From an uncultured Bacteroidia bacterium (GTDB lineage Bacteria > Bacteroidota > Bacteroidia > Bacteroidales > UBA932): a DNA stretch of 64,000 nucleotides. Below, piece after piece: positions 9,023-16,939 of the stretch. Location of the stretch: the NCBI GenBank assembly GCA_902762655.1, contig CACWOZ010000002.1:30743-94742 (forward strand), read 5' to 3'. The position numbers and the translations under genes are program-made. Below the pieces are notes generated by a model. It was not told where the DNA came from. It searched no databases and saw only the letters and a program-made list of their open reading frames with translations. Numbering within the stretch: the first letter of the stretch is position 1; the number at the start of each line of letters is the position of its first letter.

Positions 9023-9051
9023 CGGATACTTTATATTATTTACTGCAAGAA

Positions 9052-9636
9052 ATGAGCCATCGTATTCTCTTTATTCACGGGCTTGCCTCCTCTGGCCGCT
9101 ACAAAATGGCGGACCAGTTGCGTATACTTGTGAAAGGGGCCGAAGTGCTTGCTCCGGATGTGCCTCCGGAGCCTGACAAGGCACTGACATTTTTGCAGTC
9201 GCTATGTCTGGAATACCGGCCGGACCTCATAGTCGGTCACTCGCTTGGAGGCTTCTGGGCGCAAAAACTGCGCGGATGGCGGAAGGCGTTGGTCAATCCC
9301 ACCTTCCATATAGCGGAATTCCTGCGGGAGCTGCCTTCCGAAATGAAGTACCTCAGCCCGCGCGAAGATGGTGCCGTGTCTTTCTTTATTACGGAAGAAA
9401 TGTGCCGCGGATACGAGATGTTGGAAGAAACTGAATATGACGGACTTGACCAAAAAGAGAAGGATCTTACGATTGCATTCTTTGCAGATTCAGACGAGAC
9501 AGTCCGTCAAGGGCCGGAATTCGCCCTGCGCTATGGTAAACCGGGCATTTCCTATCCTGGGAAGCACCAGCCGGTGTTTCCGGAGATGAAACAGTATATA
9601 GTACCTGCGATCAAGGAATTCTGCGGCTGGCAATGA
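9052..9636 (+). CDS. YqiA-like alpha/beta-hydrolase (esterase)
   Basis: Small alpha/beta-hydrolase of 194 residues resembling the YqiA/UPF0227 esterase family. It begins MSHRILFIHGLASSG (oxyanion-hole region) and has the nucleophile elbow GHSLGG near residue 61. An acidic residue in FFADSDE and a late histidine in PGKHQPVF could complete the triad. The frame is open far upstream, but that part is antisense to the aldolase gene. The ATG at 9052 gives the family N-terminus and lies 29 nt after a TATTTTTG element. It overlaps lplA by 4 nt (ATGA). The substrate is unknown. Confidence 0.85.
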   Translation: MSHRILFIHGLASSGRYKMADQLRILVKGAEVLAPDVPPEPDKALTFLQSLCLEYRPDLIVGHSLGGFWAQKLRGWRKALVNPTFHIAEFLRELPSEMKYLSPREDGAVSFFITEEMCRGYEMLEETEYDGLDQKEKDLTIAFFADSDETVRQGPEFALRYGKPGISYPGKHQPVFPEMKQYIVPAIKEFCGWQ

Positions 9637-10607
9637 GGTATCTGATCAATAACTGTACTGACGCCTGCCGTAACATGGCTTTTGACGAGTATGCCCTTGA
9701 AAGCCTGCCTCTCGACGAGCCGGTGTTCTACCTCTGGAGGAACGCCCCATCGGTAATTATCGGCCTAAACCAGAGCGCTTATGCAGAGGTTAATCTACCT
9801 TATTTGAAGGAGCACGGGATTGCCCTCGCCAGGCGGGTGACAGGCGGAGGTGCAGTCTATCACGACCTCCAGAATCTAAATTATACTATAGTAGGAAAGT
9901 CGCGCGACCTTAATGCGGATTATCCCGACTATCTGCATTTCATGGTGAATGCCCTGCGTTCTCTCGGTGTGCGTGCCGAACTCAGCGGGCGCAACGACAT
10001 AATGGTGGACGGTCGCAAATGCTCCGGCTATGCAAAGCGCGTCTGGAAGGATCGCCTGATGGTGCACGGCACGCTGATGTTCGATGTGGATCTGGAAACC
10101 CTGCAGGAAGTCCTGTCGGTGCCCGGAAGCAAGATGGCCGCATCCGGCATCGCCTCAGTACGGAGCAAAGTCGCGAACCTGCGGGAGTATCTGCCGCAGT
10201 TCAGTGATGTGCTGGCATTGAAGGAGACCCTGCGCGGTATCCTGGCCGGCGCTGATACCGAGGTGTTGCTGGACTCCGGGCAGCAGGAAGCTATAGACAG
10301 AATGGCTGACGAAAAGTTCCGGACCTGGGACTGGATTTACGGGAAGTCTCCTGAAGCCCAGTTCCGCACATCCCGCAAGTTTGCCTGCGGCACTGTCGAA
10401 CTGTCGTGGTCGGTCCGTCATGGCCTTCTGGAGGATGTCCGCTTTGGAGGAGACTTTCTGGGTAACCTCTCCGCCGAAGGTCTGGCAGGCGGCCTTAACG
10501 GCCTGCGTTTTGATGGGCAGGTCATCCTCGCCGCTCTCCGGACAGAGAATGTTTCAGATTATTTCGACGGACTTGTCGCAGAAGATATCCTGGGGCTGAT
10601 GATGTAA
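9633..10607 (+). CDS. lplA: Lipoate--protein ligase
   Basis: Cytoplasmic enzyme that attaches scavenged lipoate, via lipoyl-AMP, to lipoyl domains of 2-oxo acid dehydrogenases and GcvH. The 324-residue protein has the family motif RRVTGGGAVYHD, the internal GRNDIMVDGRKCSG, and a C-terminal accessory domain. It overlaps the YqiA-like gene by 4 nt. Its obvious local client is the E2 protein encoded at 29.6-31.0 kb, which has a lipoyl domain. Confidence 0.93.
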   Translation: MRYLINNCTDACRNMAFDEYALESLPLDEPVFYLWRNAPSVIIGLNQSAYAEVNLPYLKEHGIALARRVTGGGAVYHDLQNLNYTIVGKSRDLNADYPDYLHFMVNALRSLGVRAELSGRNDIMVDGRKCSGYAKRVWKDRLMVHGTLMFDVDLETLQEVLSVPGSKMAASGIASVRSKVANLREYLPQFSDVLALKETLRGILAGADTEVLLDSGQQEAIDRMADEKFRTWDWIYGKSPEAQFRTSRKFACGTVELSWSVRHGLLEDVRFGGDFLGNLSAEGLAGGLNGLRFDGQVILAALRTENVSDYFDGLVAEDILGLMM

Positions 10608-10657
10608 TTCCGGCCATTTTTCTTATCTTGCGTCCTTGTTGGTTAATTAGTGTTATT

Positions 10658-11812
10658 ATGCTGAAATTCAAGAACCCTGAAAGGATTGCCACTTTGGAGA
10701 CCCCGTTCTGGTACTACGACATGGATCTTTTCCGCCGGACTGTCGATGCAATGGTAGAAGCTTCGCGTAAATACGGCATTACGGTTCACTATTCCATCAA
10801 GGCCAATACGGAAAAACGGCTTGTGGAGATAATCAAGGACCGTGGCATAGGCATCGACTGTGTGAGCGGCAACGAGGTGAAGTGGAGTATAGTCAATGGC
10901 GTGGAACCCGCTGGGATAGTGTTTGCAGGAGTGGGTAAGAGTGATGCCGAGATTGTGTATGCCATGAAAGTAGGCATAGGCTCTTTCAACTGTGAGTCGC
11001 TGGAAGAACTGGAGATCATTGAGTCGTTGGCTGCAAAAGAGGGGATGCGGGCCAATGTTTCGTTGCGCATCAACCCGGAAGTGGACGCAAAGACGCATAA
11101 ATTTATAACCACGGGGCTGGAAATGGATAAATTCGGCATTCCCCGGCGTTTCATCCAAAAGGCAATAGACATCCTGCGCAAGTGCCCCCACCTGACTTTC
11201 AAGGGACTGCATTTCCATATAGGGTCCCAGATTACGGATGTGGAAAATGTGTTTGCAAATGAATGTAGGAGCGCCAAAGCAATTATCGATATTTTTGAAC
11301 AGGAAGGGATAATGGTGGAGAATGTCGATCTTGGAGGAGGTCTCGGAATAGATTATCATAATCCTGACAGCCATGCCATACCGGAATTCGATTTATGGTT
11401 CCGTACCCTCAGGGAGAATCTTCCGTTGAGGCTGGGACAGCACCTGCATGTTGAGCCAGGGCGTTCAGTAGTAGGACAGTGCGTATCACTCATCTCGCGC
11501 GTGATCCTGGTTAAGGAGGGAGAGAAAAAGAACTTCGTGATACTGGATACGGGTATGAACGATCTTCTTCGGCCGGCTTTGTATGGGGCCTATCATAAGA
11601 TCGAGAATCTGGATGGCAAGGGTCGAGAACTACGTCTTTACGATATAGCCGGCCCGATATGCGAGAGTGCCGATGTGCTGGCCGAAGACCGTGTGCTTCC
11701 GGAAACGAGGCGTGGGGATTTGATTGCTATCCGCAGCACAGGTGCGTATGGAAGCGTGATGAGCTCATCATACAATATGAGGACCCCGGCCTATTCGGTT
11801 TTTTCGGATTAA
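10658..11812 (+). CDS. lysA: Diaminopimelate decarboxylase
   Basis: Fold-type III PLP decarboxylase that converts meso-diaminopimelate to L-lysine. With the start at 10658 the protein is 384 residues. The PLP lysine is K48 in HYSIKANTEK. Other marks are HFHIGSQI, the glycine-rich phosphate loop NVDLGGGLGIDY, EPGRSVVG, and CESADVL, which places the active-site cysteine. The frame is open 30 nt upstream, but the family N-terminus matches MLKFKNPER. An ornithine or carboxynorspermidine decarboxylase role is less likely given the motifs. Confidence 0.9.
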   Translation: MLKFKNPERIATLETPFWYYDMDLFRRTVDAMVEASRKYGITVHYSIKANTEKRLVEIIKDRGIGIDCVSGNEVKWSIVNGVEPAGIVFAGVGKSDAEIVYAMKVGIGSFNCESLEELEIIESLAAKEGMRANVSLRINPEVDAKTHKFITTGLEMDKFGIPRRFIQKAIDILRKCPHLTFKGLHFHIGSQITDVENVFANECRSAKAIIDIFEQEGIMVENVDLGGGLGIDYHNPDSHAIPEFDLWFRTLRENLPLRLGQHLHVEPGRSVVGQCVSLISRVILVKEGEKKNFVILDTGMNDLLRPALYGAYHKIENLDGKGRELRLYDIAGPICESADVLAEDRVLPETRRGDLIAIRSTGAYGSVMSSSYNMRTPAYSVFSD

Positions 11813-11826
11813 ACTGTAAAAAAAAC

Positions 11827-11857
11827 TTGCGGCATTTCCGGAATTGAATTATATTTG
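11827..11857 (+). promoter_or_regulatory. Promoter of the phosphoribosyltransferase/permease pair
   Basis: TTG (11827-11829), a 20-nt spacer and TATATTTG (11850-11857) match the Bacteroidota promoter consensus fully, including spacing. Transcription should begin within a few bases of 11862. That is at or inside the hairpin ahead of the next start codon. Confidence 0.8.
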
Positions 11858-11860
11858 TAT

Positions 11861-11887
11861 CCCGATTGGCTCTAATCGGGATTTTTT
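11861..11887 (+). terminator. Terminator-like hairpin immediately before the phosphoribosyltransferase start codon
   Basis: CCCGATT (11861-11867) and AATCGGG (11874-11880) form a perfect 7-bp stem with a 6-nt loop, then ATTTTTT, then ATG at 11888. It can end lysA read-through. Because a promoter lies just upstream, it would also be the very 5' end of the next mRNA and could affect initiation of translation. Confidence 0.75.
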
Positions 11888-12976
11888 ATGTCCACAACGC
11901 TACGTAATGCAAGCCTTCAATTTGTCGGCCTGCAAGAAGACACAAGCATATACGAACTGCACGCTCCGCAGTTCACAAACAGGTATTTTATAATCAGCGG
12001 GGCAGGGACCCGTCGCCTCATGGCCTTCCCTGAAGTCGTAGGCTTCGATTCCTACTCAGCAATGCTCCCCGAAACTGTCGCCGCCCTCCGTTACCTTTTC
12101 CCTTCTGGTTCGGAGGGCGACGTCGATATACTCACCATCCTCCGCGGGGGGCTGAACTATCCTGTAGAAGAGGCCTGCCATAAAGTAGGCATAAGGGTGA
12201 GGGATATCCACTTCCTTTCTTGTGAGCGTATTATAGAGGAACATGTGATTACGGGGCTCGATATAAAGTATGAAAAACTCCGCATTACCCGCGACCGAAC
12301 CCTTGTAATTGGCGATATCATAGCCACAGGCGATACCCTTCGTATGTGCCTCGACCAGGTGGTGGACCGCTTCCGTCGAAAGGGAGGCAGCATCAGGAAG
12401 ATTATCTTCTTTACTATCGGAGGCACGCGTGCCATCCCACTCATGGAGAGGATGGCCGAAAGGATTTCGGCTTATTTCCCAGAGTTCGAGGGCTTCGAAT
12501 GTTTCTTCTATGAGGGCATCTTTTCGGTGTACAAAGACAAGGGAGTGAGCGGAATCAACGTGCCGGACATCGATTTCGGCTGGAACGACGGGGTAGTATC
12601 GCCGGAATTCAGGCATTATGTGATGGAACACCCAGATGCTCTCTTCGAAAAGTGCATAATCTACGATGGTGGAGCACGCCGCTATGAGATTCCGGTCCAT
12701 TTCGAGGAAGTTCTTGATTATTGGCACGGTATCCTTGAGCGTGAAGGCCAGATAGACATTAAGGCCCTGGTGGCTGAGAAACTCGGATATGAGGGGCCGG
12801 TTGACTTTGCGGTATGGCTGCTGGTCACCGGACTTGGCACGCTTCCGCAGGAAGGGCTTCGCGAATTGTGGGAGAAGGAGCAGGATCTTTGCCGGATGGC
12901 GGCGGGTATTTCGCTTAAGGAGATCGCTGAACGAAGAATAAAAGAAATCACCTTTATATCAAAGAATTATGAGTAA
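11888..12976 (+). CDS. Phosphoribosyltransferase family protein coupled to a nucleobase permease
   Basis: Cytoplasmic protein of 362 residues with a type I phosphoribosyltransferase core. The PRPP-binding loop is VIGDIIATGDT at residues 140-150, and a pyrophosphate-loop-like LRGG is at 85-88. The C-terminal half (about 215-362) is longer than in small salvage enzymes and is not recognised. It overlaps the following permease gene by 8 nt, so the two are translationally coupled. This suggests, by inference, that it acts on the base imported by the permease or on a related metabolite. The exact base is undetermined. Confidence 0.75.
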   Translation: MSTTLRNASLQFVGLQEDTSIYELHAPQFTNRYFIISGAGTRRLMAFPEVVGFDSYSAMLPETVAALRYLFPSGSEGDVDILTILRGGLNYPVEEACHKVGIRVRDIHFLSCERIIEEHVITGLDIKYEKLRITRDRTLVIGDIIATGDTLRMCLDQVVDRFRRKGGSIRKIIFFTIGGTRAIPLMERMAERISAYFPEFEGFECFFYEGIFSVYKDKGVSGINVPDIDFGWNDGVVSPEFRHYVMEHPDALFEKCIIYDGGARRYEIPVHFEEVLDYWHGILEREGQIDIKALVAEKLGYEGPVDFAVWLLVTGLGTLPQEGLRELWEKEQDLCRMAAGISLKEIAERRIKEITFISKNYE

Positions 12977-14222
12977 ACAAAAGTTCGATGTGGACTACAC
13001 ATCCAAAGCGGTAGACCGCGCAGGGCGCAAGAGCACCCTCAGTATGTTCATGGTAATGCTTGGCTTTACTTTCTTCAGCGCAAGTATGTGGGTGGGTCAG
13101 AATCTTGCCGCAGGCTTGAATTTCAGCGGTTTTATCTGGGCTCTCCTGCTCGGCGGTCTCATCCTGGCAGCCTATACCGGAGCACTCGGTTGGATTGGTG
13201 CTGAGAGCGGTCTTTCTTTGGATATGCTTGCACGACGCAGTTTCGGCCAGAAGGGAAGTTGGCTCCCCAGCGCAATGATCAGTTTCACTCAGATCGGTTG
13301 GTTCGGCGTGGGTCTTGCCATGTTTGCCATCCCTGTGGCGAAAGAGTTGCTCGGACTTGAAGTTACTCCCGATTATATGCCCTGGCAGGGATATCTGCTG
13401 GTGCTTATTGCCGGTATCCTTATGACCGGTAGTGCATATTACGGAATCAAGAGCCTTACCATCATCAGTTACATCGCTGTTCCTGCAGTGGCAATCCTCG
13501 GCACCGTGGCAATGATCATGGCGGTCAACAAGGGTGACCTTGGACTCGTTGAACAGTTCAATCAGGGCACCAAGAGTCTCGGAATCATTGCCGGCGCAGG
13601 CCTTGTGGTTGGAAGTTTCGTATCCGGCGGTACCGCAACTCCCAACTTCACCCGCTTCGCAAAGAGCGGTAAGGTCGGTCTCTGGACAACCGTGGTAGCT
13701 TTCTTTATCGGCAATAGCCTGATGTTCTGCTTCGGAGCCGTCTCCAGCATCTATGTGGGCGGAAACGACATCTTCGAGGTTATGCTCAATCTCAATCTCT
13801 TCTATCTCGCAGTACTTGTGCTCGGCCTTAACATCTGGACTACGAACGACAACGCCCTTTACACTGGCGGTCTTGGCCTCAGTAACATTTTCGGCCTCAG
13901 TAAGAAAGCCATGGTCCTTATCTCTGGTCTTATCGGCACCGTTGCTGCAGTGTGGCTCTATTGGAACTTCTGCGGCTGGCTGAACGTGCTCAACTGCACC
14001 CTGCCACCCGTCGGTATCATTCTAATCCTGAGTTACTTCCTTAACCGCAAGGCTTATCTTGAGGACTCTGTTCCCGAGAAGACCGTCAACTGGTTCGCAG
14101 TTGCCGGAGTGGTGCTCGGCGCCGTGGTTGCCAACCTCGTTAAATGGGGCTTCCCTGCAATCAACGGTATGGCAGTCGCCGCCATCTGCTACTGCTGCGG
14201 CCGCCTTGTCTGCAAAAAGTAA
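12969..14222 (+). CDS. NCS1-family cytosine permease-like transporter
   Basis: Inner-membrane transporter of 417 residues with about twelve hydrophobic segments. The pattern resembles the CodB branch of the nucleobase:cation symporter-1 family. Visible marks include SMWVGQNLAAG near the first helix, GAESGLSLDMLARRSFG, SFTQIGWFGVGLAMF, and NIWTTNDNALYTGGLGLSN in the later half. Cytosine is the likely but unproven substrate; other purines or pyrimidines are possible. It follows the phosphoribosyltransferase with an 8-nt overlap and ends at a strong terminator. Confidence 0.85.
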   Translation: MSKQKFDVDYTSKAVDRAGRKSTLSMFMVMLGFTFFSASMWVGQNLAAGLNFSGFIWALLLGGLILAAYTGALGWIGAESGLSLDMLARRSFGQKGSWLPSAMISFTQIGWFGVGLAMFAIPVAKELLGLEVTPDYMPWQGYLLVLIAGILMTGSAYYGIKSLTIISYIAVPAVAILGTVAMIMAVNKGDLGLVEQFNQGTKSLGIIAGAGLVVGSFVSGGTATPNFTRFAKSGKVGLWTTVVAFFIGNSLMFCFGAVSSIYVGGNDIFEVMLNLNLFYLAVLVLGLNIWTTNDNALYTGGLGLSNIFGLSKKAMVLISGLIGTVAAVWLYWNFCGWLNVLNCTLPPVGIILILSYFLNRKAYLEDSVPEKTVNWFAVAGVVLGAVVANLVKWGFPAINGMAVAAICYCCGRLVCKK

Positions 14223-14256
14223 TCGGGCACCTAAGTTGATGATATTTAGAGAGTTG

Positions 14257-14295
14257 CTTAAAACAAATCGGCAGAATACGCCGATTTGTTTTAAG
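14257..14295. terminator. Strong inverted-repeat terminator after the permease gene
   Basis: A perfect 16-bp stem (14257-14272 with 14280-14295) starts CTTAAAACAAATCGGC and encloses a 7-nt loop. The outer stem is A/T-rich, so the right arm supplies the T-run. It separates the permease from the acetyltransferase gene. Confidence 0.85.
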
Positions 14296-14336
14296 TAAGT
14301 AATTGAGTATTAGATAGATGATTGCCCGATTATAAC

Positions 14337-14344
14337 TATATTTG
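14337..14344 (+). promoter_or_regulatory. -7 element directly before the GNAT start codon
   Basis: TATATTTG fits TAnnTTTG exactly and ends 5 nt before the ATG at 14350. No TTG lies at the usual spacing. If used, transcription would begin at or next to the start codon and give a leaderless or nearly leaderless mRNA. Confidence 0.45.
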
Positions 14345-14349
14345 GAGCA

Positions 14350-14937
14350 ATGAACAGTATCCGGCTAGCCAATGAAACTGATATCCCGCGAGTAATGACC
14401 GTCATGGAGGCGGCCAAGGGGATAATGCGTGCATCGGGGAATATGAACCAGTGGGTGAACGGCTATCCTTCTGAGGAGGTGATCAAAAATGACATCGCCA
14501 ATGGATGGGGGTTTGTAGTCGAGGAGGGCGGACGGATTGTAGGCTACTTCGCCTTCATCCCTTCGCCGGAACCGACATACGCAAGAATCTACGAGGGTGA
14601 GTGGCTGGACGATGAACGGCCCTACCACGTGGTGCACCGCATAGGCAGCACTCCGGACTCGCACGGCATCTTCGCCGCCATCATGGATTTCTGTTTCTCG
14701 CACGATCCGAATATAAGGATAGATACGCATCGCGACAATCTGATAATGCGGCACAGTATCCTCAAGGCAGGGTTCGGCTATTGCGGCATCATCTATCTTG
14801 AATCCGGCGACGAGCGCCTGGCTTATCAGCGTTGTATCCACGGATCCGGGCCATCTGGTGTCTGCGGCGAGGAAAACGGCCGTGCAGACACGGAAACGGC
14901 CGCCGTGGTGTCTGCGACGGCAAAAATGGGTGAGTAG
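14350..14937 (+). CDS. GNAT-family N-acetyltransferase with a repeat-encoded C-terminal tail
   Basis: Acetyl-CoA-dependent acetyltransferase of 195 residues. Residues 1-162 form a GNAT fold, opening NSIRLANETDIPRVM and including IRIDTHRDN and ILKAGFGYCGII, the typical late motif. The substrate is unknown. The fold is complete by about LAYQR at residue 162. The following residues are encoded by two 34-nt palindromic units and look like an acquired tail. The start cannot be moved downstream without losing the first beta-strand. Confidence 0.8.
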   Translation: MNSIRLANETDIPRVMTVMEAAKGIMRASGNMNQWVNGYPSEEVIKNDIANGWGFVVEEGGRIVGYFAFIPSPEPTYARIYEGEWLDDERPYHVVHRIGSTPDSHGIFAAIMDFCFSHDPNIRIDTHRDNLIMRHSILKAGFGYCGIIYLESGDERLAYQRCIHGSGPSGVCGEENGRADTETAAVVSATAKMGE

Positions 14938-14941
14938 ACAC
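14858..14941. repeat. Two tandem 34-nt palindromic units at the 3' end of the GNAT gene
   Basis: Unit 1 (14858-14891) begins GTGTCTGC and ends GCAGACAC. Unit 2 (14908-14941) begins GTGTCTGC and ends AGACAC. Both are 34 nt, start 50 nt apart and have an A-rich centre (GAAAAC, CAAAAAT). They supply the last codons and the stop codon of the acetyltransferase and resemble REP-type elements. Confidence 0.75.
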
Positions 14942-14980
14942 GGATTGGGCCTTTATGGTGGAAACTAATTGGATAATATT

Positions 14981-15691
14981 ATGAAAAAGATTTTTTTATT
15001 GGCATTGCTGGTGATTGCGACATCCTGCGGCACAGCAAGGCAAGGTGCCAAGTATTTCACTATGGAAGAAATGCCGGATCTGGTAAAGTGCCTTCCTGCT
15101 CCTCCTGCATTCGGCTCTCCCGAGTTCGCCTACGACTCTCTCCGCTATTTCTGGGGGAAGGAGCAGCGCAAAGACCCGGTCAGGGCAAGGATTGCGGCAC
15201 GCGATGCGGCCTGGCAGCTGGATACCGTCTTTACGACCTTCAACGAGGCCATCGGGCTGGAACTTTCCCCCGAGCGCACTCCGCAGATATGGAAGCTGCT
15301 CTATGACGGAATCAAGACCATAGAACAGATCCGGGTGCATCCCAAGAAGTATTATCACCGCCTGCGTCCTTTCGTTTATTTCGGGGAGCAGACCCTCTGC
15401 CCTTGGGAGGATGATGAACTCCGCGGAGAGGGCTCCTATCCTTCCGGACACACCATCAGGGGATGGAGCTGCGCCTTGATGCTTGCGGAAGTCGCACCCG
15501 AAAGGGCGGAAGAACTTTATGCCCGCGGCTGGATGTACGGCGAGAGCCGCGTGATTGCCGGAGCCCATTGGCAGAGCGACGTGGACGCCAGCCGCGCCGC
15601 AGCGAGCATAGCCTATGCGAAAGTAAATACAAGCAAAGAATTCCGAAGACAGATAAAAAGGGCGAAAAAGGAATACGAAAGGATGAGATAA
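14981..15691 (+). CDS. Class A non-specific acid phosphatase, PAP2 superfamily lipoprotein
   Basis: Predicted exported lipoprotein of 236 residues. The signal sequence ends in the lipobox ATSC, near residue 16. The three PAP2 phosphatase motifs are present: KKYYHRLRP, GSYPSGHT and SRVIAGAHWQSDVD. This matches the class A (PhoN-like) pattern KxxxxxxRP / PSGH / SRxxxxxHxxxD. It should release phosphate from organic phosphomonoesters in the periplasm or at the outer membrane. A start 12 nt upstream is possible but would only add MDNI before the signal peptide. Confidence 0.9.
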   Translation: MKKIFLLALLVIATSCGTARQGAKYFTMEEMPDLVKCLPAPPAFGSPEFAYDSLRYFWGKEQRKDPVRARIAARDAAWQLDTVFTTFNEAIGLELSPERTPQIWKLLYDGIKTIEQIRVHPKKYYHRLRPFVYFGEQTLCPWEDDELRGEGSYPSGHTIRGWSCALMLAEVAPERAEELYARGWMYGESRVIAGAHWQSDVDASRAAASIAYAKVNTSKEFRRQIKRAKKEYERMR

Positions 15692-15701
15692 TGCATTGTT
15701 T

Positions 15702-15744
15702 GTCAGATTTTTATTACATTTACGCGGTGTATTATAAATCTGAC
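15702..15744. promoter_or_regulatory. Inverted repeat around a possible promoter upstream of spt
   Basis: GTCAGATTT (15702-15710) and AAATCTGAC (15736-15744) are perfect 9-bp inverted arms, 25 nt apart. They flank TACATTTA (15714-15721), a 7-of-8 match to TAnnTTTG. The repeat ends 4 nt before the spt ATG. It could be an operator for a dimeric regulator or a leader hairpin. Which one is not decided by sequence. Confidence 0.5.
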
Positions 15745-15748
15745 CGTT

Positions 15749-16939
15749 ATGAACAAAGCCATTGCATCGGCCTGTGCAGGATACACTTTGGCAGATGAAG
15801 TAAAGACTAAAGGCATATACCCTTATTACAAGCCTATATCATCAGGGCAGAATCCGGTTGTCAAGATGCAAGGAAGGGATGTGATGATGTTTGGATCCAA
15901 TTCCTATCTCGGGTTGTCTGATGATCCCCGGCTCAAAGAAGCCGCTATTGAAGCTATAAGAAAATACGGCACGAGTTGCTCGGGCTCCCGCTTCTTGAAT
16001 GGAACGCTGGATATTCACCTTGCACTCGAAGAAAAACTTGCCCGTCTCGTGGGAAAAGAAGAGGCTGTTACATACAGCACAGGCTTTCAAGTTAATTTGG
16101 GAGTTGTATCGGCACTTGGTTTCCGTGGGGGTTATATCTTTCTCGATGCACTCGACCACGCCTGCATAATAGATGGCAGCCGCCTTTCTTTCAGCAAGGT
16201 TCTAAAGTTTGCGCACAATGACATGGCTGCCCTTGAACGCAAACTCAAGACCGTTCCCGACAACGCGCCCAAACTGATCGTGGTGGACGGTGTTTATTCA
16301 ATGGAAGGAGATATCGCTCCCGTGCCCGAGTTGGTGCGTCTGTGTGAACAATACGATGCAATGCTGATGATAGATGATGCCCACGGCCTTGGTGTCATTG
16401 GAGAAGGGGGGCGCGGAACAGCCAGCCACTTCGGACTTGCCGACAAGGTGGACCTGATCATGGGAACTTTCTCAAAGTCTTTCGGCTCTCTTGGAGGATT
16501 CATCGCCGGAGACCATACTGTAATCAATTATCTGAAACATAATTCAAGGTCTCTGATTTTCAGTGCGAGCATGCCTCCTGCAAATGTTGCCGCCGTGAGC
16601 AAGGCAATAGATATCATGGAAGAAGAACCGGAACGCATCCGGCATCTTTGGAATCTGACCAATCAAGCTCATGCGGTTTTCCGTGAGCGCGGTTTCGATA
16701 TAGGACATACGCAGTCACCGATAATCCCATTGTTCGTCCGAGATATGGAAAAGTGCCTCACGGCAGTCAAAATGGCCTTGGATGAAGGCGTGTTCGTCAC
16801 TCCGGTAATTCCTCCGGCAGTTCCAGAGAATTCGGTAATTATCCGCTTTGCCCTTATGGCTACACATACGCAGGACCAATTGGACAAGGCTATAGACATT
16901 CTTACGGGAATATTCAGAAAACTGGAGATTATAAAATGA
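15749..16939 (+). CDS. spt: Serine palmitoyltransferase (alpha-oxoamine synthase family)
   Basis: PLP enzyme of 396 residues that condenses L-serine with a long-chain acyl-CoA to 3-ketosphinganine, the first step of sphingolipid synthesis in Bacteroidales. The PLP lysine is K243 in GTFSKSFGSLGG. The stacking histidine is in LDHACIIDGS (H138), and IDDAHGLGVIG supplies the PLP-binding aspartate. Related KBL and BioF enzymes share these motifs. The spt call is favoured by the N-terminus, by a protein close in style to Bacteroides Spt, and by the coupled dehydrogenase. Confidence 0.83.
   Translation: MNKAIASACAGYTLADEVKTKGIYPYYKPISSGQNPVVKMQGRDVMMFGSNSYLGLSDDPRLKEAAIEAIRKYGTSCSGSRFLNGTLDIHLALEEKLARLVGKEEAVTYSTGFQVNLGVVSALGFRGGYIFLDALDHACIIDGSRLSFSKVLKFAHNDMAALERKLKTVPDNAPKLIVVDGVYSMEGDIAPVPELVRLCEQYDAMLMIDDAHGLGVIGEGGRGTASHFGLADKVDLIMGTFSKSFGSLGGFIAGDHTVINYLKHNSRSLIFSASMPPANVAAVSKAIDIMEEEPERIRHLWNLTNQAHAVFRERGFDIGHTQSPIIPLFVRDMEKCLTAVKMALDEGVFVTPVIPPAVPENSVIIRFALMATHTQDQLDKAIDILTGIFRKLEIIK

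Noticed and set aside
7864-9051. Upstream extension of the YqiA-like gene to 7864
   Set aside because: The extension is antisense to fructose-bisphosphate aldolase, contains the terminator, and would put nearly 400 foreign residues before a well-defined hydrolase N-terminus.
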